Assembly (NCBI GenBank): GCA_001311565.1
Contig: BBBM01000004.1
Location: 1-64,000, forward strand
From: Desulfothermus okinawensis JCM 13304
GTDB lineage: Bacteria > Desulfobacterota > Desulfovibrionia > Desulfovibrionales > Desulfothermaceae
Direction of reading: 5' to 3'
DNA length: 64,000 bases
Shown here: positions 39,752 to 52,756 of the stretch, in pieces
How the letters are laid out: each line of letters opens with the position of its first letter
How positions within the stretch are numbered: the stretch's first letter is position 1
Made by a program: the position numbers and the translations under genes
The notes under the pieces: model-generated
What the model saw: only the letters and a program-made list of their open reading frames with translations
Told to the model about the DNA's origin: nothing
The model's database searches: none

Positions 39752-40979
39752 ATGTTTGAAGCCTTGGAAATCATACCAAGAGAAGAACTTGAGATGAGGT
39801 GGAAAAGGGTTAGAGAAATATTGGATAAATATCAACCTGAATCAGGGGGGCTAATGCTTTTGTCCAGGGTCCACATTTATTGGGCAAGTGGACATTTTGC
39901 AACAGGTGTATTCTGGTTGCCCAGGGAGGGTGAACCCTCTCTCTTTATAAGAAAAGGGATTGAGCGCGCAAAGATAGAATCACTGGTTAAAAATATATTT
40001 TCTTATCGCTCCTTTTCAGACATCATTAATATACTTAAAGAAGCAGGGGAACCTCTACCTGATGTGTTTTCAATTGAAATGGGAGGGGTTCTGTGGTCCA
40101 TGGGAAAATTAATTGAAAAGAAATTTCAGGGGAAAAAAATTGCTCGATGGTGACACAATAATAAACAGGGCATGTGCCAAAAAGACCAAATGGGAAATTT
40201 ACAAATTAGAACTTGCAGGAAGCAGGCATTATAAGGGAATTTGTGAAATTGTGCCTGAAAAAAAATAAGACCAAATATGAGTGAGAGGGAAATTGGAGAG
40301 AAAATATTAGACACATATATGTCCCTTGGTCACTCTGGCATTTTGCGTATGCAAGGAGCATATGAGGAACTATTTATTGGGCACATAAGCTCTGGTGATT
40401 CAGGTATTTATCCAACCTGTTTTAATGGACCTGTTGGAGGTAGGGGGATACATGCAGCAGTTCCCCATTTTGGCTATGATGGGAAGGTTTGGAAGGAAAA
40501 AGAATTACTTATGGTGGATACTGTATTTTCCCTGGAAGGCTATCACACAGATAAATCCCAACTCTTTTTTTTCTGGAAAACAAGCAGATATGCCAAAGGA
40601 TGTGAGAAAGGCCCAGGAATTTTGTCTCATGGTGCAAACAGAATGTGCCAAGATGTTAGTTCCAGGTGAGTCACCTGAGAATATTTATGCCTTTGCTATT
40701 GATTTAGCCAAAAAGTATGGATTTGAAGAAGGTTTTATGGGGCTTTCTGGTAATAAGGTTCCATTTATAGGTCATGGTATAGGTTTATATCTAAATGAAT
40801 GGCCTCCAATAGCAAAAAGATTTACAGATCCACTAGAAGAGGATATGGTAATCGCCCTGGAGCCAAAGATTGGAATACCAGATATTGGCATGGTTGGAGT
40901 TGAGAATACCTTTTTGGTCACTTCTAGTGGGGGAGTTTCCTTAACAGGAGATAAGTTTGATGTTATTTTTATTGAGTAA
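39752..40979 (+). CDS. M24-family metallopeptidase (Xaa-Pro peptidase-like)
   Basis: Peptidase of about 407 residues of the creatinase/prolidase fold. The N-terminal domain precedes a C-terminal catalytic domain with the metal ligands in VDTVFSLEGYHTD, FIGHGIGLYLNEWPP, IALEPKIG and VGVENTF (two Asp, one His, two Glu as in M24). Frame breaks near 40133, 40262 and 40566 (A/T runs, one base extra). Cytoplasmic. It cleaves N-terminal residues before proline or related substrates. GGGGGAGAG precedes the start. Confidence 0.86.
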
Positions 40980-41080
40980 AAAAAGATTGGCTTTTGTAAT
41001 TTGGGTATATTGGCAAAAGGAGAAGTGCCTAACATTAATCCAAGTTTTAATAAATTCGGATTAGGTCCACAAATAGAAGT

Positions 41081-42598
41081 ATGAATTTAACTTACAATGA
41101 TCTACTTGCACTTTATGAAATAGCCAAGTTAGTTGCCTCTGAAGATGATATAAGGGACCTTATGTTAAAGGTCTTAGATATCTTGAATGAGAAACTTGGC
41201 ATGAATAGGGGGATGATTTCTGTCTTAGACCTCCAATCTGGGGAAGTTTGGTTAGATGTGGCCAGGGGCGTTGAAATTGGTAAGGAGAAGATTACCTATA
41301 GGCCTGGGGAGGGAATAACAGGCAAGGTTGCCCAGACAGGTAGGCCAATGGCAATAGCAAATTTAGGAAAAGAAGCGCATTTTTTTGGACAGGACTGGTG
41401 CAAGGAAGACCATTGACAGAAAAGAACTCTCTTTTTTGTGTGTTCCAATTTTTTTACAAGGGAAAGGTAGTTGGAATTTTATCAGCAGACAAGCTGTCAA
41501 AAGAAGTGGAAGATCTGGATAAAGAGTTAAATCTTCTATCTTCTGTGGCTCACCTGCTTGGGAAGGCAGTTTATTTTAGGGCAGTTGAAGAGGAAAACAG
41601 AAAGCTCAGAAAGCAACTGGCCACTGCCAGACGCCCAAAGACCAATATAATTGGCAGATCCAAAGGAATACTCACAGTTTTAAAACTAATAGATCAAGTT
41701 GCAGACACTGATACCACTGTGCTTATTATTGGGGAGACTGGGACGGGAAAAGAGCTTGTGGCCAGCGCTATCCATGAAAATAGTGGCAGGGCCAAGGGAC
41801 CTTTTATAAAAATAAATTGTGCTGCGATGCCTGAGAGCCTTCTTGAAAGTGAGTTATTTGGCCATGAAAAAGGTGCTTTTACAGGGGCAGCCTATAGGAG
41901 AAAGGGATGCTTTCAAGAGGCCCATAAGGGGACTATATTTTTAGATGAAATTGGTGAACTTTCCCCAATGGCACAGGCAAAACTACTTAGGGTGTTACAA
42001 GAAAAGGAGATCCAGCCAGTTGGATCTTCCAGGACCATTAAAGTGGATGTCAGGGTAGTAGCTGCTACAAATAAAAATTTAGAGGAGGAAGTAGCAAAAG
42101 GCCGTTTTCGCTCAGACCTATTTTTTAGGTTAAATATCTTCCCAATTTATCTTCCTCCACTAAGGGAGAGATGTTCTGACATTTTACTCTTGGCTGATTT
42201 TTTTTGTAAGTAAGTATTCAAAAATTTTTAAAAAGGATGTAAAAAGACTTTCCACAAGTGCAATTGACATGCTCATGTCATATCACTGGCCAGGAAATGT
42301 AAGAGAATTGGAAAATTGTATAGAGCGTGCAGTACTTATTGCAGAGGGGCATACCATTGAATCCCATCATATGCCACCTTCCCTGCAAACTAGCTTAAAG
42401 GGCGAACAGGGTAAAATACATGGTAAATTTGATATCTTAGTGGCAAATTTTGAAAAAGACTTAATTATTGACGCCTTAAAAGAGACCAATGGAAATCAAA
42501 GTGCTGCAGCAAAGATACTTGGTACTACCAAAAGAATAATCCAGTATAAAATAAAGAAGTATGGCATAGACCCCAAACGATTCAAAAAAAAGAAATAA
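41081..42598 (+). CDS. NifA-like sigma54 activator (GAF-AAA-HTH)
   Basis: Enhancer-binding protein of about 505 residues: a GAF domain (about 15-165, [20 protein letters not shown]), an AAA+ domain with Walker [28 protein letters not shown] containing the sigma54-contacting GAFTGA, Walker [12 protein letters not shown] and [13 protein letters not shown], and a Fis-type C-terminus [20 protein letters not shown]. The layout is that of NifA. Breaks near 41383 (T7), 41450 (T6) and 42200 (T8). glnD follows 12 bp later, which supports a role in nitrogen regulation rather than in the lysine cluster. Confidence 0.88.
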
Positions 42599-42610
42599 AT
42601 ACTAGGCGCC

Positions 42611-45184
42611 ATGGATTTAGCCAAGAAACTCTCAAAAAAAATTAAAGGAAAAAAAGAGATAGTTTTAAACAGCTATGTGTTCAGGAAGTAGTGGGTTTAA
42701 ATTCAGTTTTGGCCTATGCTGATGATGTTATCAGTTGTATTTCATCCCATCTAAAAGGGTTTAACTTTGATAGGTTTTGTGTAGTTGCATCTGGTGGCCT
42801 GGGTAGGGGAGAGATAAGCTTTGACTCTGATCTGGACCTTGTTTTTTTATATAAAAATAAACTCTCAAAAGAATCGAAAAAAAATTGTGGAATCCATTAT
42901 ATCTTCTCTATGGGACGCTGGATTTGAGGTGGGTCAACAGGTCTCCTCAGTATCAGGGCTCAATAAACTAATTAGATCTGACTTTCCCGCCTACACCTCC
43001 CTCCTGGAAACCAAGTTTTTAGGTGGTGACAAATATCTCTACAAAAAAATTTACCACGAACCTTATCAAAGAGATTACCACCACCAGACAGAAAAGGAAC
43101 TTTTTGAAGAAATTAAAAGAGTATAGGGAAGAGAGGATAAAACAATATGGTGAAAGCATTTACTTAATTGAGCCAACATAAAAGAGGGGCTTGGGGGAAT
43201 GAGAGATATTCACTGTATAAGATGGGGAGGTGTGGTCTGCTTAAATACCCCTGATTTAAGTACTATTATGTCCCTTGGATGGATAAATCAAGATGAGCTC
43301 CAGTGGTTATTAAATGGTTATGATTTTTTTGTGGAAAACCCGGATACAACTACATATTATTGGTGGGAACAAAAAAAGAACAATTGAGTCTATACGATCA
43401 GCATTCAATTGCTAAAACAATGGGATTTTCCCATGGAGATACTATATCATCTGAAGAAGCATTCATGAGGATGTATTATACACATACCTCAAGGATAAAG
43501 AGGGTAACCAATTTTTTTTATTGATAAACTATTTGATAGATTTGTTGAGAAAAATAAGAGGAAAAAGGAAAAAATAATTCCAGGACCTTTTATTGTTAAA
43601 AATAATTTGATACAGTTTAAAGATGCAGATGATGTAAATATTAGGCCTGAAATTTTAATGGAGATTTTCTGGAATGCATCAAAGATGGATCTTAAATTTC
43701 ACCACGAGACAGGAAGGGTGATAAGAGAAAATTTAGATTTAGTAGAACAGATTAGGAATAATGAAAAAGTAGTCAATATGTTTTTCGATATTTTATTAAA
43801 TGAGAAAAATAGTTTTGATATATTGAAAGTTATGCATGAAACAAAATTTTTGGATACATTTATACCTGAATTTTTACATCAGAGGTATAGGGTTCAGTAT
43901 GATACTTACCATATATATACAGTAGATGAACATTCACTGCGAACTGTTAAGGTATTACATGAATTAAAAAAATAGTGAATATTCTTATTTATTTGACCAG
44001 GGTGTAAATCTAAAAATTTTATTTTTAGCAGGATTATTACATGATATTGGAAAGGGATATGGAAAAAGTCACTCAAAAGTAGGTAGTAAACTGGCAATGG
44101 AGATTGGAAAAAGACTTTTTCTTACAAAAGAAGAAATAGAACTTTTATGTTTTTTTAGTGGAAAATCATCTCTTGCTTGCTGAAACTGCTTTAAAAAGGG
44201 ACTTAGAAGATGAAAAGCCTGTTGAGAGCTGCGCCATTAAAATAGGATCCTTAAAGAGGTTATATATGTTATTTTTGCTCCAGATTGCAGATTCCATTGC
44301 TACAGGAGATAGGGCATGGAATAAGTGGAGAAAGACCCTTTTAGAAGAAATCTTTATTAAAGTGAGGAATATCCTAAAAGGCGAAACCTTAAATGGAGGA
44401 GATATTGGAAGTATAATAGAAGAGGTTAAAGAAAGGGTAATTGCACTGGCAGACAAAAATCATATACCAAACATAAAGACATGGTTGAACGACCTCTCTA
44501 TTCGATATCTACTTAGTCAAGCCCCTGAAGATATTTACCTTCACTACAATTTGGAAAAATTGTTCACACAAAAAAAGGGATGTTGTCTTAAATTTAAGAC
44601 CCTTAAAAAAATGGATTTTGGGAACTTGTCTTTATTTCTGAGGACCATCCAAAGTTATTTGACTTTATAACAGGTGTGTTGTGGGTAAATGGTGTTAATG
44701 TATTGGCAGCTGATATATTTACAAGGAGATATAATGTAGCTGTTGATATTATAACAGTGGAAAATATACCGGACCCCTTTAATATTCAAAGGTTTTGTGA
44801 GAGAATAAAAAAACACACTAAAAAAAATTACTATCGGGACAGTTAGATTTAAAAGAACTTTATAAAAAGAAATGTTACACACATTTTGACAAATATAGAT
44901 TTATCAGAATAAATGATAGGGTAGTAATAAATGAAGAGGCTTCAGATTTCTATACAATTATTGAGGTATATACATGGGAGAGGCCTGGTGTATTACATAC
45001 CATTTCAAAGGTTTTGCATGAGTTTGATCTAAATATAAAGGTAGCAAAGATTTCTACTCCAGGGGAACAGGTAGTGGATGTTTTTTTATGTGACCACAAA
45101 TAACGGTGAGAAGATACAAGATCCCAAAACACATGAAAAAAATAAAAAAAAGCCCTAATTAATGCATTGAAGGAGCTTAGCTAG
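42611..45184 (+). CDS. glnD: [protein-PII] uridylyltransferase
   Basis: Bifunctional nitrogen sensor GlnD of about 850 residues that uridylylates and deuridylylates PII. The nucleotidyltransferase motif GGLGRGEISFDSDLDLVFLY is near residue 60; GGMRDIHCIRWG follows; the HD domain has LAGLLHDIGKG; and a C-terminal ACT region reads YTIIEVYTWERPGVLHTIS. About a dozen single-base insertions in A/T runs break it (for example near 42690, 42885, 43150, 43335, 43518, 43970, 44150, 44608, 44820, 45085). It follows the NifA-like gene, but no glnB or ammonium transporter lies in the window. Confidence 0.88.
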
Positions 45185-45187
45185 GTT

Positions 45188-46222
45188 ATGTGGCTTCTTG
45201 TTATCTCTTTTGGCCTGGCAGTTGGTGTCTCTGCTTTGTGCTCCCTCACTGAGGCAGTTTTATATTCTGTGTCGTGGAGTTATATTGAGAGCCTCAGAAA
45301 AAAAGGGGAAAAAGTCAGGAGAGATATTATATCAGTTAAAATCAAATATAGACAGACCAATAACCGCAATCTTGACATTAAATACAGTTGCTAATACAGC
45401 AGGGGCATCCATAGCTGGCGCTGCTGCCATGTCAGTATTTGGAGAAGAGAAATTATATATTTTTTCCATAGTTTTTACCCTTACCATCCTGTTTTTCTCA
45501 GAAATTATTCCAAAAACAGTAGGGGTTTTATACAACAGGTTTTTTTGCAACAATACTGGCAAGGCCACTTATGGGCATGGTGATTTTATTTTTGCCAATT
45601 ATAAATATTATTAGTTTTACAATTAGGTTCTTTGAAAAAGGTAAAAGTAGGGGATTAGATACTTCTGAAGAGGATGTTTTGGCACTTGTGAGTTTATCTA
45701 GAAAAACAGGAGTATTAAAACACTTTGAAGAAAAATATATAAATAATGTACTGGAACTTGACAAAAAAACGGGTTATGCAGGTGATGACACCTCGTACTG
45801 TAATGTTTTCTCTTCCTGCTGAGATGAGTATAGATGACTCAATAGATGTTGACAAAATGTGGCATATAGCAGGGTACCAATTTTTTTTAATGGAGATATA
45901 GAAGACATTCGGGGAATTGTCTATAAAGTTGATGTACTTAGGTGTATAATTAAGGGTCAAGGGAATAAAAAAACTATATGAACTCAAAAAACCAGTCCAT
46001 TTTGTGCTGGAGACTATTACTCTGGATAGACTCCTTCTTACATTTTTGGAATCCAGGATACCAATGGCTATTGTTTTAGATGAGTATGGTGGTATCTCAG
46101 GGCTTATTACATTGGAAGATATCCTTGAGGAGATATTGGGTAAAGAGATAGTTGATGAAACTGACAGGGTTGAGGACATGAGGAGACTTGCAGAGAAGAA
46201 AAAAACAGGAGATCTTTTCTAA
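45188..46222 (+). CDS. CNNM/CorC-type membrane protein
   Basis: Protein of about 340 residues with an N-terminal DUF21 (CNNM) membrane domain (LTLNTVANTAGASIAGAAAM and FFSEIIPKTVGVLYN are characteristic) followed by a CBS-pair region containing VMTPRTVMFSLPAEMS, LESRIPMAIVLDEYGG and ISGLITLEDILEEILG. No C-terminal CorC_HlyC domain is evident. Such proteins are linked to magnesium or cobalt efflux. It begins three bases after glnD. Breaks near 45300, 45542, 45768, 45885 and 45970; the end near 46200 may also be shifted. Confidence 0.82.
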
Positions 46223-46240
46223 GATAGGGGAGGATAATAA

Positions 46241-46650
46241 ATGAAAAAAATCAAAAAAAACAGACTTATTTAATAGCTTTTTTTGCTAATTTTTTTCTGG
46301 ATTTATATTTCTTGTATATACATCTATTAAATCTGAGAGTGTTTATTTCTTAAATGTATCTGAGGCGCTTGCAAAGGAGAAATCAGACCTAAAAAAATGC
46401 CAGGTTATTTGGAATAGTGGGAAAAAATATAGAAAAAAAAGGGGAATACATAGAATTTCCTTTATTGGACAAGGACTATCCAGAGAAAAAGATTTTAGTA
46501 AAATATAGCGGTGGTATTCCTGATACCTTTAAAATTGGAAGTGAAGTCATAGTTGAAGGAGGTTTTACTAAAAACGTATTTAACGCAAAGGTACTTATGA
46601 CCAAGTGTCCATCAAAATATCAAAAAAGAAACAGAAAGGATGTTGGATAA
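46241..46650 (+). CDS. ccmE: cytochrome c heme chaperone CcmE, cysteine type
   Basis: Periplasmic heme chaperone of about 135 residues with an N-terminal membrane anchor and an OB-fold domain: YFLNVSEALAKEKSDLK, ARLFGIVGKNIEKKGEYIEF, ILVKYSGGIPDTFKIGSEVI and VEGGFTKNVFNAKVLMTK, then CPSKYQ. In the classical protein the heme-binding residue is His in HxxxY; here the site is CPSKY, the Cys form known from Desulfovibrio-type systems. Breaks near 46254 (A8), 46279 (T7), 46395 (A7). Its stop overlaps the ccmF start by one base. Confidence 0.86.
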
Positions 46651-48516
46651 TGGCTGCTCTAAGTTACTTTTTTTTGATGCTAGGTTTTTTTTCCTGTACC
46701 TTTTTCAGTGTATTTTTACTTTACTGTTTTTGGAACAAAAGGGACATTAGTTGGACTAACTGGGTTCAAGGCTTGATTTTCTTCTGTGTAATGTTGTGTT
46801 TTTTTAGTCCTTTTATACGCCTTTTTAAAAAGGGATTTTTCCTACGTTTATGTAGCTTCATATTCTGATACATACCTTCCGTGGTATTATGCCCTAACTG
46901 CAATATGGGCGGGACAGGAGGATCTCTACTATTGTGGTTATTATTTATTGCAGGTTGTGGGGTAATACTTGTAAAACAAAGGGGGTATAAAAAAACTTTC
47001 AGTTGATACAAAGGCAATTTTCTGGTCTTTATTTTATGCAACTGAAGCATTTTTTTTTTCTGCTACTTATAACAGTAGCTAATCCTTTTTTTATTAAATA
47101 ACCCACCCCCTACTCAGGGAAATGGACTAAATCCCCTATTAATTCATCCTGGAATGATCTTTCATCCTCCAGCACTGTTTTTGGGATATGCATCATTAGT
47201 GGTTCCAGCATTAATTGGTCTTTCCATTAGGATATGTGGATTTAGGGGAGATGTCTTTTACATGATTAGAAAATGGACTATGTTTTCATGGGTATTTTTG
47301 TCTATAGGCATAATCCTTGGCATGTGGTGGTCATATTATGAACTTGGTTGGGGTGGATATTGGGCTTGGGACCCAGTTGAAAATGCATCACTGGTACCAT
47401 GGCTATGTACAACTGGTTTTTTTACACGTAAATATTGTGGCTACAAGGGAAAAGGCCCTTGAAAGGACGTGGGGCCTGTTATTGGGACTATCGTTGATAA
47501 GTTGTTTTGTGGCTACATTTTTAACTAGAAGCGGAATAATCCAGTCCCTCCATGCCTTTTCAGAAGGGGGTATTGGTGGACCTATTTTATTTTTGATAAT
47601 AATTAGCTTGATTCTGGTAATATATATTACATGCTTATTTCCATCTAGAAACAACAATGAACTCAGTGGAATGTTTTCTAAAAATGGTTTTTTTAATTAT
47701 TTGTACATGGATGTTCTTAGGACTCTGTGCAATAATCTTGATCGGGACAATGTATCCTGTTATAAGTAAAGCCCTTTTTTTCTGAGGCAAAAGGACTTTC
47801 CTCTTCTTTTTACAACAGAGTATTTCTGCCAATTGGTAGTTTCCTCATATTTTTAATTATCTTTTGTCCGTGGATTAAATGGAGAAGCGAGTCAATGCAA
47901 AAACAAGGATTTATGTTTTTAGGGATATTTGTATTTTTATCTATAATTATATGGGTTTTTAAAATTAAGAACCTGCTGGTTTTACTCTCCATATCATCTG
48001 GTATTTGTGCCTTTTTATCTGTTATTTATTTTGTTTTTAAGTATAATTTATATTCAAAATCTGGTCCACTGGGAAAATGGGGAATACATTTATCTATTAT
48101 AATAATGGCAATATCCATTGCAATATCTTCAGGATTTAAAAAGAGTGCAGATTTTATATTGGCTAAAGGACAGAGTATAAAATTTGAAAATTATGAAGTA
48201 AGATACAAAGATTTTACAAAGAAAAATTATCAAGACAAAATTGTATATACCTATAATTTTGACGTTAATTTTAAAGATAAGCATCTGGGAGAGTTAAATC
48301 CTGAAAAGATTTTTTTATCTAGTTCAAAATAACCTATTTTCAAAGGTAGCAGTGCTCAGGAGATTTTTTGATGAGTTGTATTTGAGTGTTATTCAGAGTA
48401 CTGAAAATGGAGTTTTAAAATTACAGATACAAAGAAATCCAATGGTACATTGGATATGGTATGGGGCCATCCTTTTAACCATTATGGGATCTGTAGCTAC
48501 CTTCAAAAGGACTTAG
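46650..48516 (+). CDS. ccmF: cytochrome c maturation protein CcmF
   Basis: Polytopic heme lyase subunit of about 620 residues. The WWD signature appears as GWGGYWAWDPVENASLVPWL; other blocks are LIHPGMIFHPPALFLGYASL, RSGIIQSLHAFSEGG and a periplasmic region before the last membrane segment (WIWYGAILLTIMGSVATF). Breaks at runs near 46671, 46803, 46985, 47050-47090, 47420, 47690, 47777 and 48312. It overlaps ccmE and abuts ccmA. Confidence 0.87.
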
Positions 48517-49133
48517 ATGTTAGAAGTCGTTAAAGTTAGCAAGGTTTTTGGCCACAGGCTCATTTTTAAAGATGTAAGCTTTAAAGCCAGTAAGGGTGAT
48601 GGTATATTTGTGCATGGTCCAAATGGATGTGGCAAGTCTACATTGATAAGAATCATTGCTGGTTCCATAAAGCCTACAACAGGTGAAATCAAGTTCTGTG
48701 AAAGGGTACACAAAATAGGTTATATGGGTCACTTTTTATCTGTATATGGAGAAATGAATTCCATTGAGAATTTAAAGTTCTGGGCTGATATATATGGCAA
48801 AAGTTTTAAGTCAAATGAAATTAAGGGCATCCTTTCTAAGGTTGGACTTGGAAAAGTGTGTTATGAGAAAGTGTCTATATTTTCAAGGGGCATGACTCAA
48901 AGGTTAAACATCGCAAGGTTAATGGTGATAGACCCTGAAATCTATCTTTTAGATGAACCTGAGACAGGTCTTGATCTGGAATCAAAGGAATTGCTAAAGG
49001 GTTTTATTTTGTCTGAACTGGATAAGGGGAAGATAGTAATCTGGATAACTCACTTGCAAGCAGACAATTTTTTTTAAGAAAAAAACTGGTATTCATGGAT
49101 AATACATTTATTTTAGAAGAGAACAAAAATTAA
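48517..49133 (+). CDS. ccmA: heme exporter ATPase CcmA
   Basis: ABC ATPase of about 205 residues for CcmABCD-dependent heme transfer to CcmE. Walker A VHGPNGCGKST, signature FSRGMTQRLNIARLM and Walker B IYLLDEPETGLD are all visible. Essentially intact: only an insertion in the T8 run near 49071 shifts the last twenty residues. It is followed after three bases by ccmB. Confidence 0.87.
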
Positions 49134-49136
49134 ATC

Positions 49137-49815
49137 ATGTATCCAATTTTAGTTGTTTTAAAAAAAAGACTTAAAGGTGATTTTTTTTTAAGAAAAAGGG
49201 AATCATTGAGGCCTTGCTCCTTGGGCTTATAATTATCTTTACCTTTAGCCTGGCTAGTAGTAATCTTTCCTCCATTCATCCAACATGGCTGGTACAATTT
49301 TTTTGGGTCTGTTCCCTTTTCTGTAGTGTACTTGTATTTCGGGAACTCTATAGGATAGAAGAAAAGGACAATGTATTTGAACTACTCCTAATTTCCCCTA
49401 TATCAAGGGAAGGAATTTGGATTTCAAAAACAATATCTGGGCTTATAGCTGTTTTTTTTTATACAGATCTTTTTTTCTCATTTTAATGGCAATTTTTTTT
49501 AAAAACAGATTTTAAAAATGGCCTTTTTTTACTTAATTACATCGATTCTATTAATAGATGTGGGTATATCAATTATGGGATCTTTTTTTTGGTGGAGCAA
49601 TGGTTGGAAGTCATCTTAAAGATTCCCTTTTGACAACAATACTTCTTCCCCTGGAAATACCTCTAATACTTGGGGGTATAAAAATATGGACTCAACTTGC
49701 AAATGGTGGTTCCTTTAAAGACATCATGGGATGGATTAATGTGATTTGTGGCTATGACGCAATTTTTGCTGGAATTTGCCTGTTTTTGTTTCCACACATT
49801 TTGGGAGATAGCTAG
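49137..49815 (+). CDS. ccmB: heme exporter membrane subunit CcmB
   Basis: Membrane partner of CcmA, about 220 residues, with blocks typical of CcmB: LLGLIIIFTFSLASSNLS, WVCSLFCSVLVFRELYRIEE, NVFELLLISPISREGIWISK and TTILLPLEIPLILGGIKIW. Six hydrophobic segments are expected. Badly interrupted by A/T-run insertions near 49163, 49186, 49450, 49492, 49525 and 49588. Between ccmA and ccmC in the usual order. Confidence 0.85.
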
Positions 49816-49820
49816 GAGTT

Positions 49821-50633
49821 ATGAAAAAAAATTTTTCCATAGAAACCACAATCTTGATAATGAGTTTTATATCTATAATTGTGGGCATATATTTTATATA
49901 TGTGTACGCCCCAGTGGAAAAAGTAATGGGAATACCTCAAAAAAATATTTTATTTCCATGTATCTTTTGCATGGTGGTCATTTTTTTGCATTTTTTTTTG
50001 GTGTGTGTTTACAGCTTTTTATACATTTTAAAAAGGGACTCAAACTATTTATTGTGGTCAATTTCTGCAGCAGAAATAGGAGTTTTATATTCTACATTAG
50101 TATTAATAACTGGAATTATCTGGGCAAAGGCATCCTGGAACACCTATTGGACTTGGGATCCAAGGCTTATTACAACGCTTATCATGTGGTTTATGTACGT
50201 AATATATTTAGTTATTGTCAATATGGATATTCAGGAAGATAAGAAATATATCCTTGGAAGTGGAGTTGGGATTATTGGTTTTCTTGATGTACCATTGGTA
50301 TTTTGGTCTGCAAGGATGTGGCGGAGCATACATCCAGCAATATTTGCATCCAAGGGTGGTGGAATGCCAAGGGAAATGTTACAGACTATGTTTATAAACC
50401 TTATTGCATATGGATTTTTGTTTTTATATCTTTTTCTATTTAGAAAAAGACAGTTGACACTAAAAGATAAGCTAGAACAAATAATTAAGAACAAAATTTT
50501 TTTGACTATATGGAGAAAGCTTATGAAATATCTTGTGTTAGCAAATATTATTGTTTGGATTGGTATTATAGGTTATCTAATGTTTCTTGGGAATCAGAAT
50601 AGAGAGATTTTAAAAAAAATTAAGCCAAATTAA
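49821..50633 (+). CDS. ccmC: cytochrome c maturation protein CcmC
   Basis: Intact 270-residue membrane protein that loads heme onto CcmE. The WWD motif reads KASWNTYWTWDPRLITTLIM, and conserved histidines lie in VIFLHFFL and MWRSIHPAIF. Notable because T7 and T9 runs at 49981-50000 remain in frame here. A C-terminal extension after KKRQLTL-type sequence ends with a further membrane helix (LVLANIIVWIGIIGYLMFL), consistent with a fused CcmD-like helix. Confidence 0.9.
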   Translation: MKKNFSIETTILIMSFISIIVGIYFIYVYAPVEKVMGIPQKNILFPCIFCMVVIFLHFFLVCVYSFLYILKRDSNYLLWSISAAEIGVLYSTLVLITGIIWAKASWNTYWTWDPRLITTLIMWFMYVIYLVIVNMDIQEDKKYILGSGVGIIGFLDVPLVFWSARMWRSIHPAIFASKGGGMPREMLQTMFINLIAYGFLFLYLFLFRKRQLTLKDKLEQIIKNKIFLTIWRKLMKYLVLANIIVWIGIIGYLMFLGNQNREILKKIKPN

Positions 50634-50651
50634 AAAAAGAGTTTAAGTAAT

Positions 50652-51241
50652 ATGGATACCATTAATTCAAATAATTCAAAAAAAAGTAAAGATATTAATA
50701 TTTATTATTGCATTTAATGTTTTTTTATGGTTGCCTATATGATTTATTATAAACTTCAAAATCCTTCACTTGTTGTTCAAAATACAGATACATCTCATGG
50801 TGAGGTATCAAAAGTAGATATTGAAAATATTATAACAAAATACATGAAGAGAATAAAAAAAGGATCCAAATGATATTGAAGCCTTAAAATCCCTTGCTTC
50901 TATTTTTATTCAAATGAGGGCATGGGACAGGGCAGAATTCTTTTTAAAAAAAGGCATACAAACTTATGCCAAATGATGAGGAAATAATTTTAAATCTTGC
51001 CATGTGTAATTTATTCCTAAAAAAAATATAACCATGCATCCATATTGCTAGAGAAAATTGTTACCCTAGACCCAAACAATTATATGGCTAAGTTTAATTT
51101 GGCATATTTATATGGTTTTATTTTAAATAAAAAAACAAAAATCAAAAAAAATTATTTAATGATATTCTACAAGATAAAAAGGCTCCTAAAAATATAAAAG
51201 ATAAAGTTAAAGAATCCTTAATGGAATTAAAAGATCATTAA
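50652..51241 (+). CDS. membrane-anchored TPR protein, CcmI/NrfG-like
   Basis: Protein of about 190 residues with a short N-terminal membrane segment (ILIFIIAFNVFFMVAYM) and tetratricopeptide-like helices: DIEALKSLASIFIQMRAWDR, LPNDEEIILNLAMCNLFLK, LEKIVTLDPNNYMAKFNLAY. Position at the end of the ccm genes suggests it helps present apocytochrome to CcmF, as CcmI or CcmH C-terminal domains do. At least five A-run insertions break the frame (50680, 50722, 50862, 50947, 51020). Confidence 0.65.
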
Positions 51242-51266
51242 TTTTATAATTAACCATAAATATTAG

Positions 51267-52745
<1,479 letters not shown>

Positions 52746-52756
52746 GAGTTGTGTCC

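Noticed and set aside
40982-41060. Sigma54 promoter before the NifA-like gene
   Set aside because: A TTGGCA and a TGCC are present but the GG-GC distance is 13, not 10, and the -12 bases do not fit.
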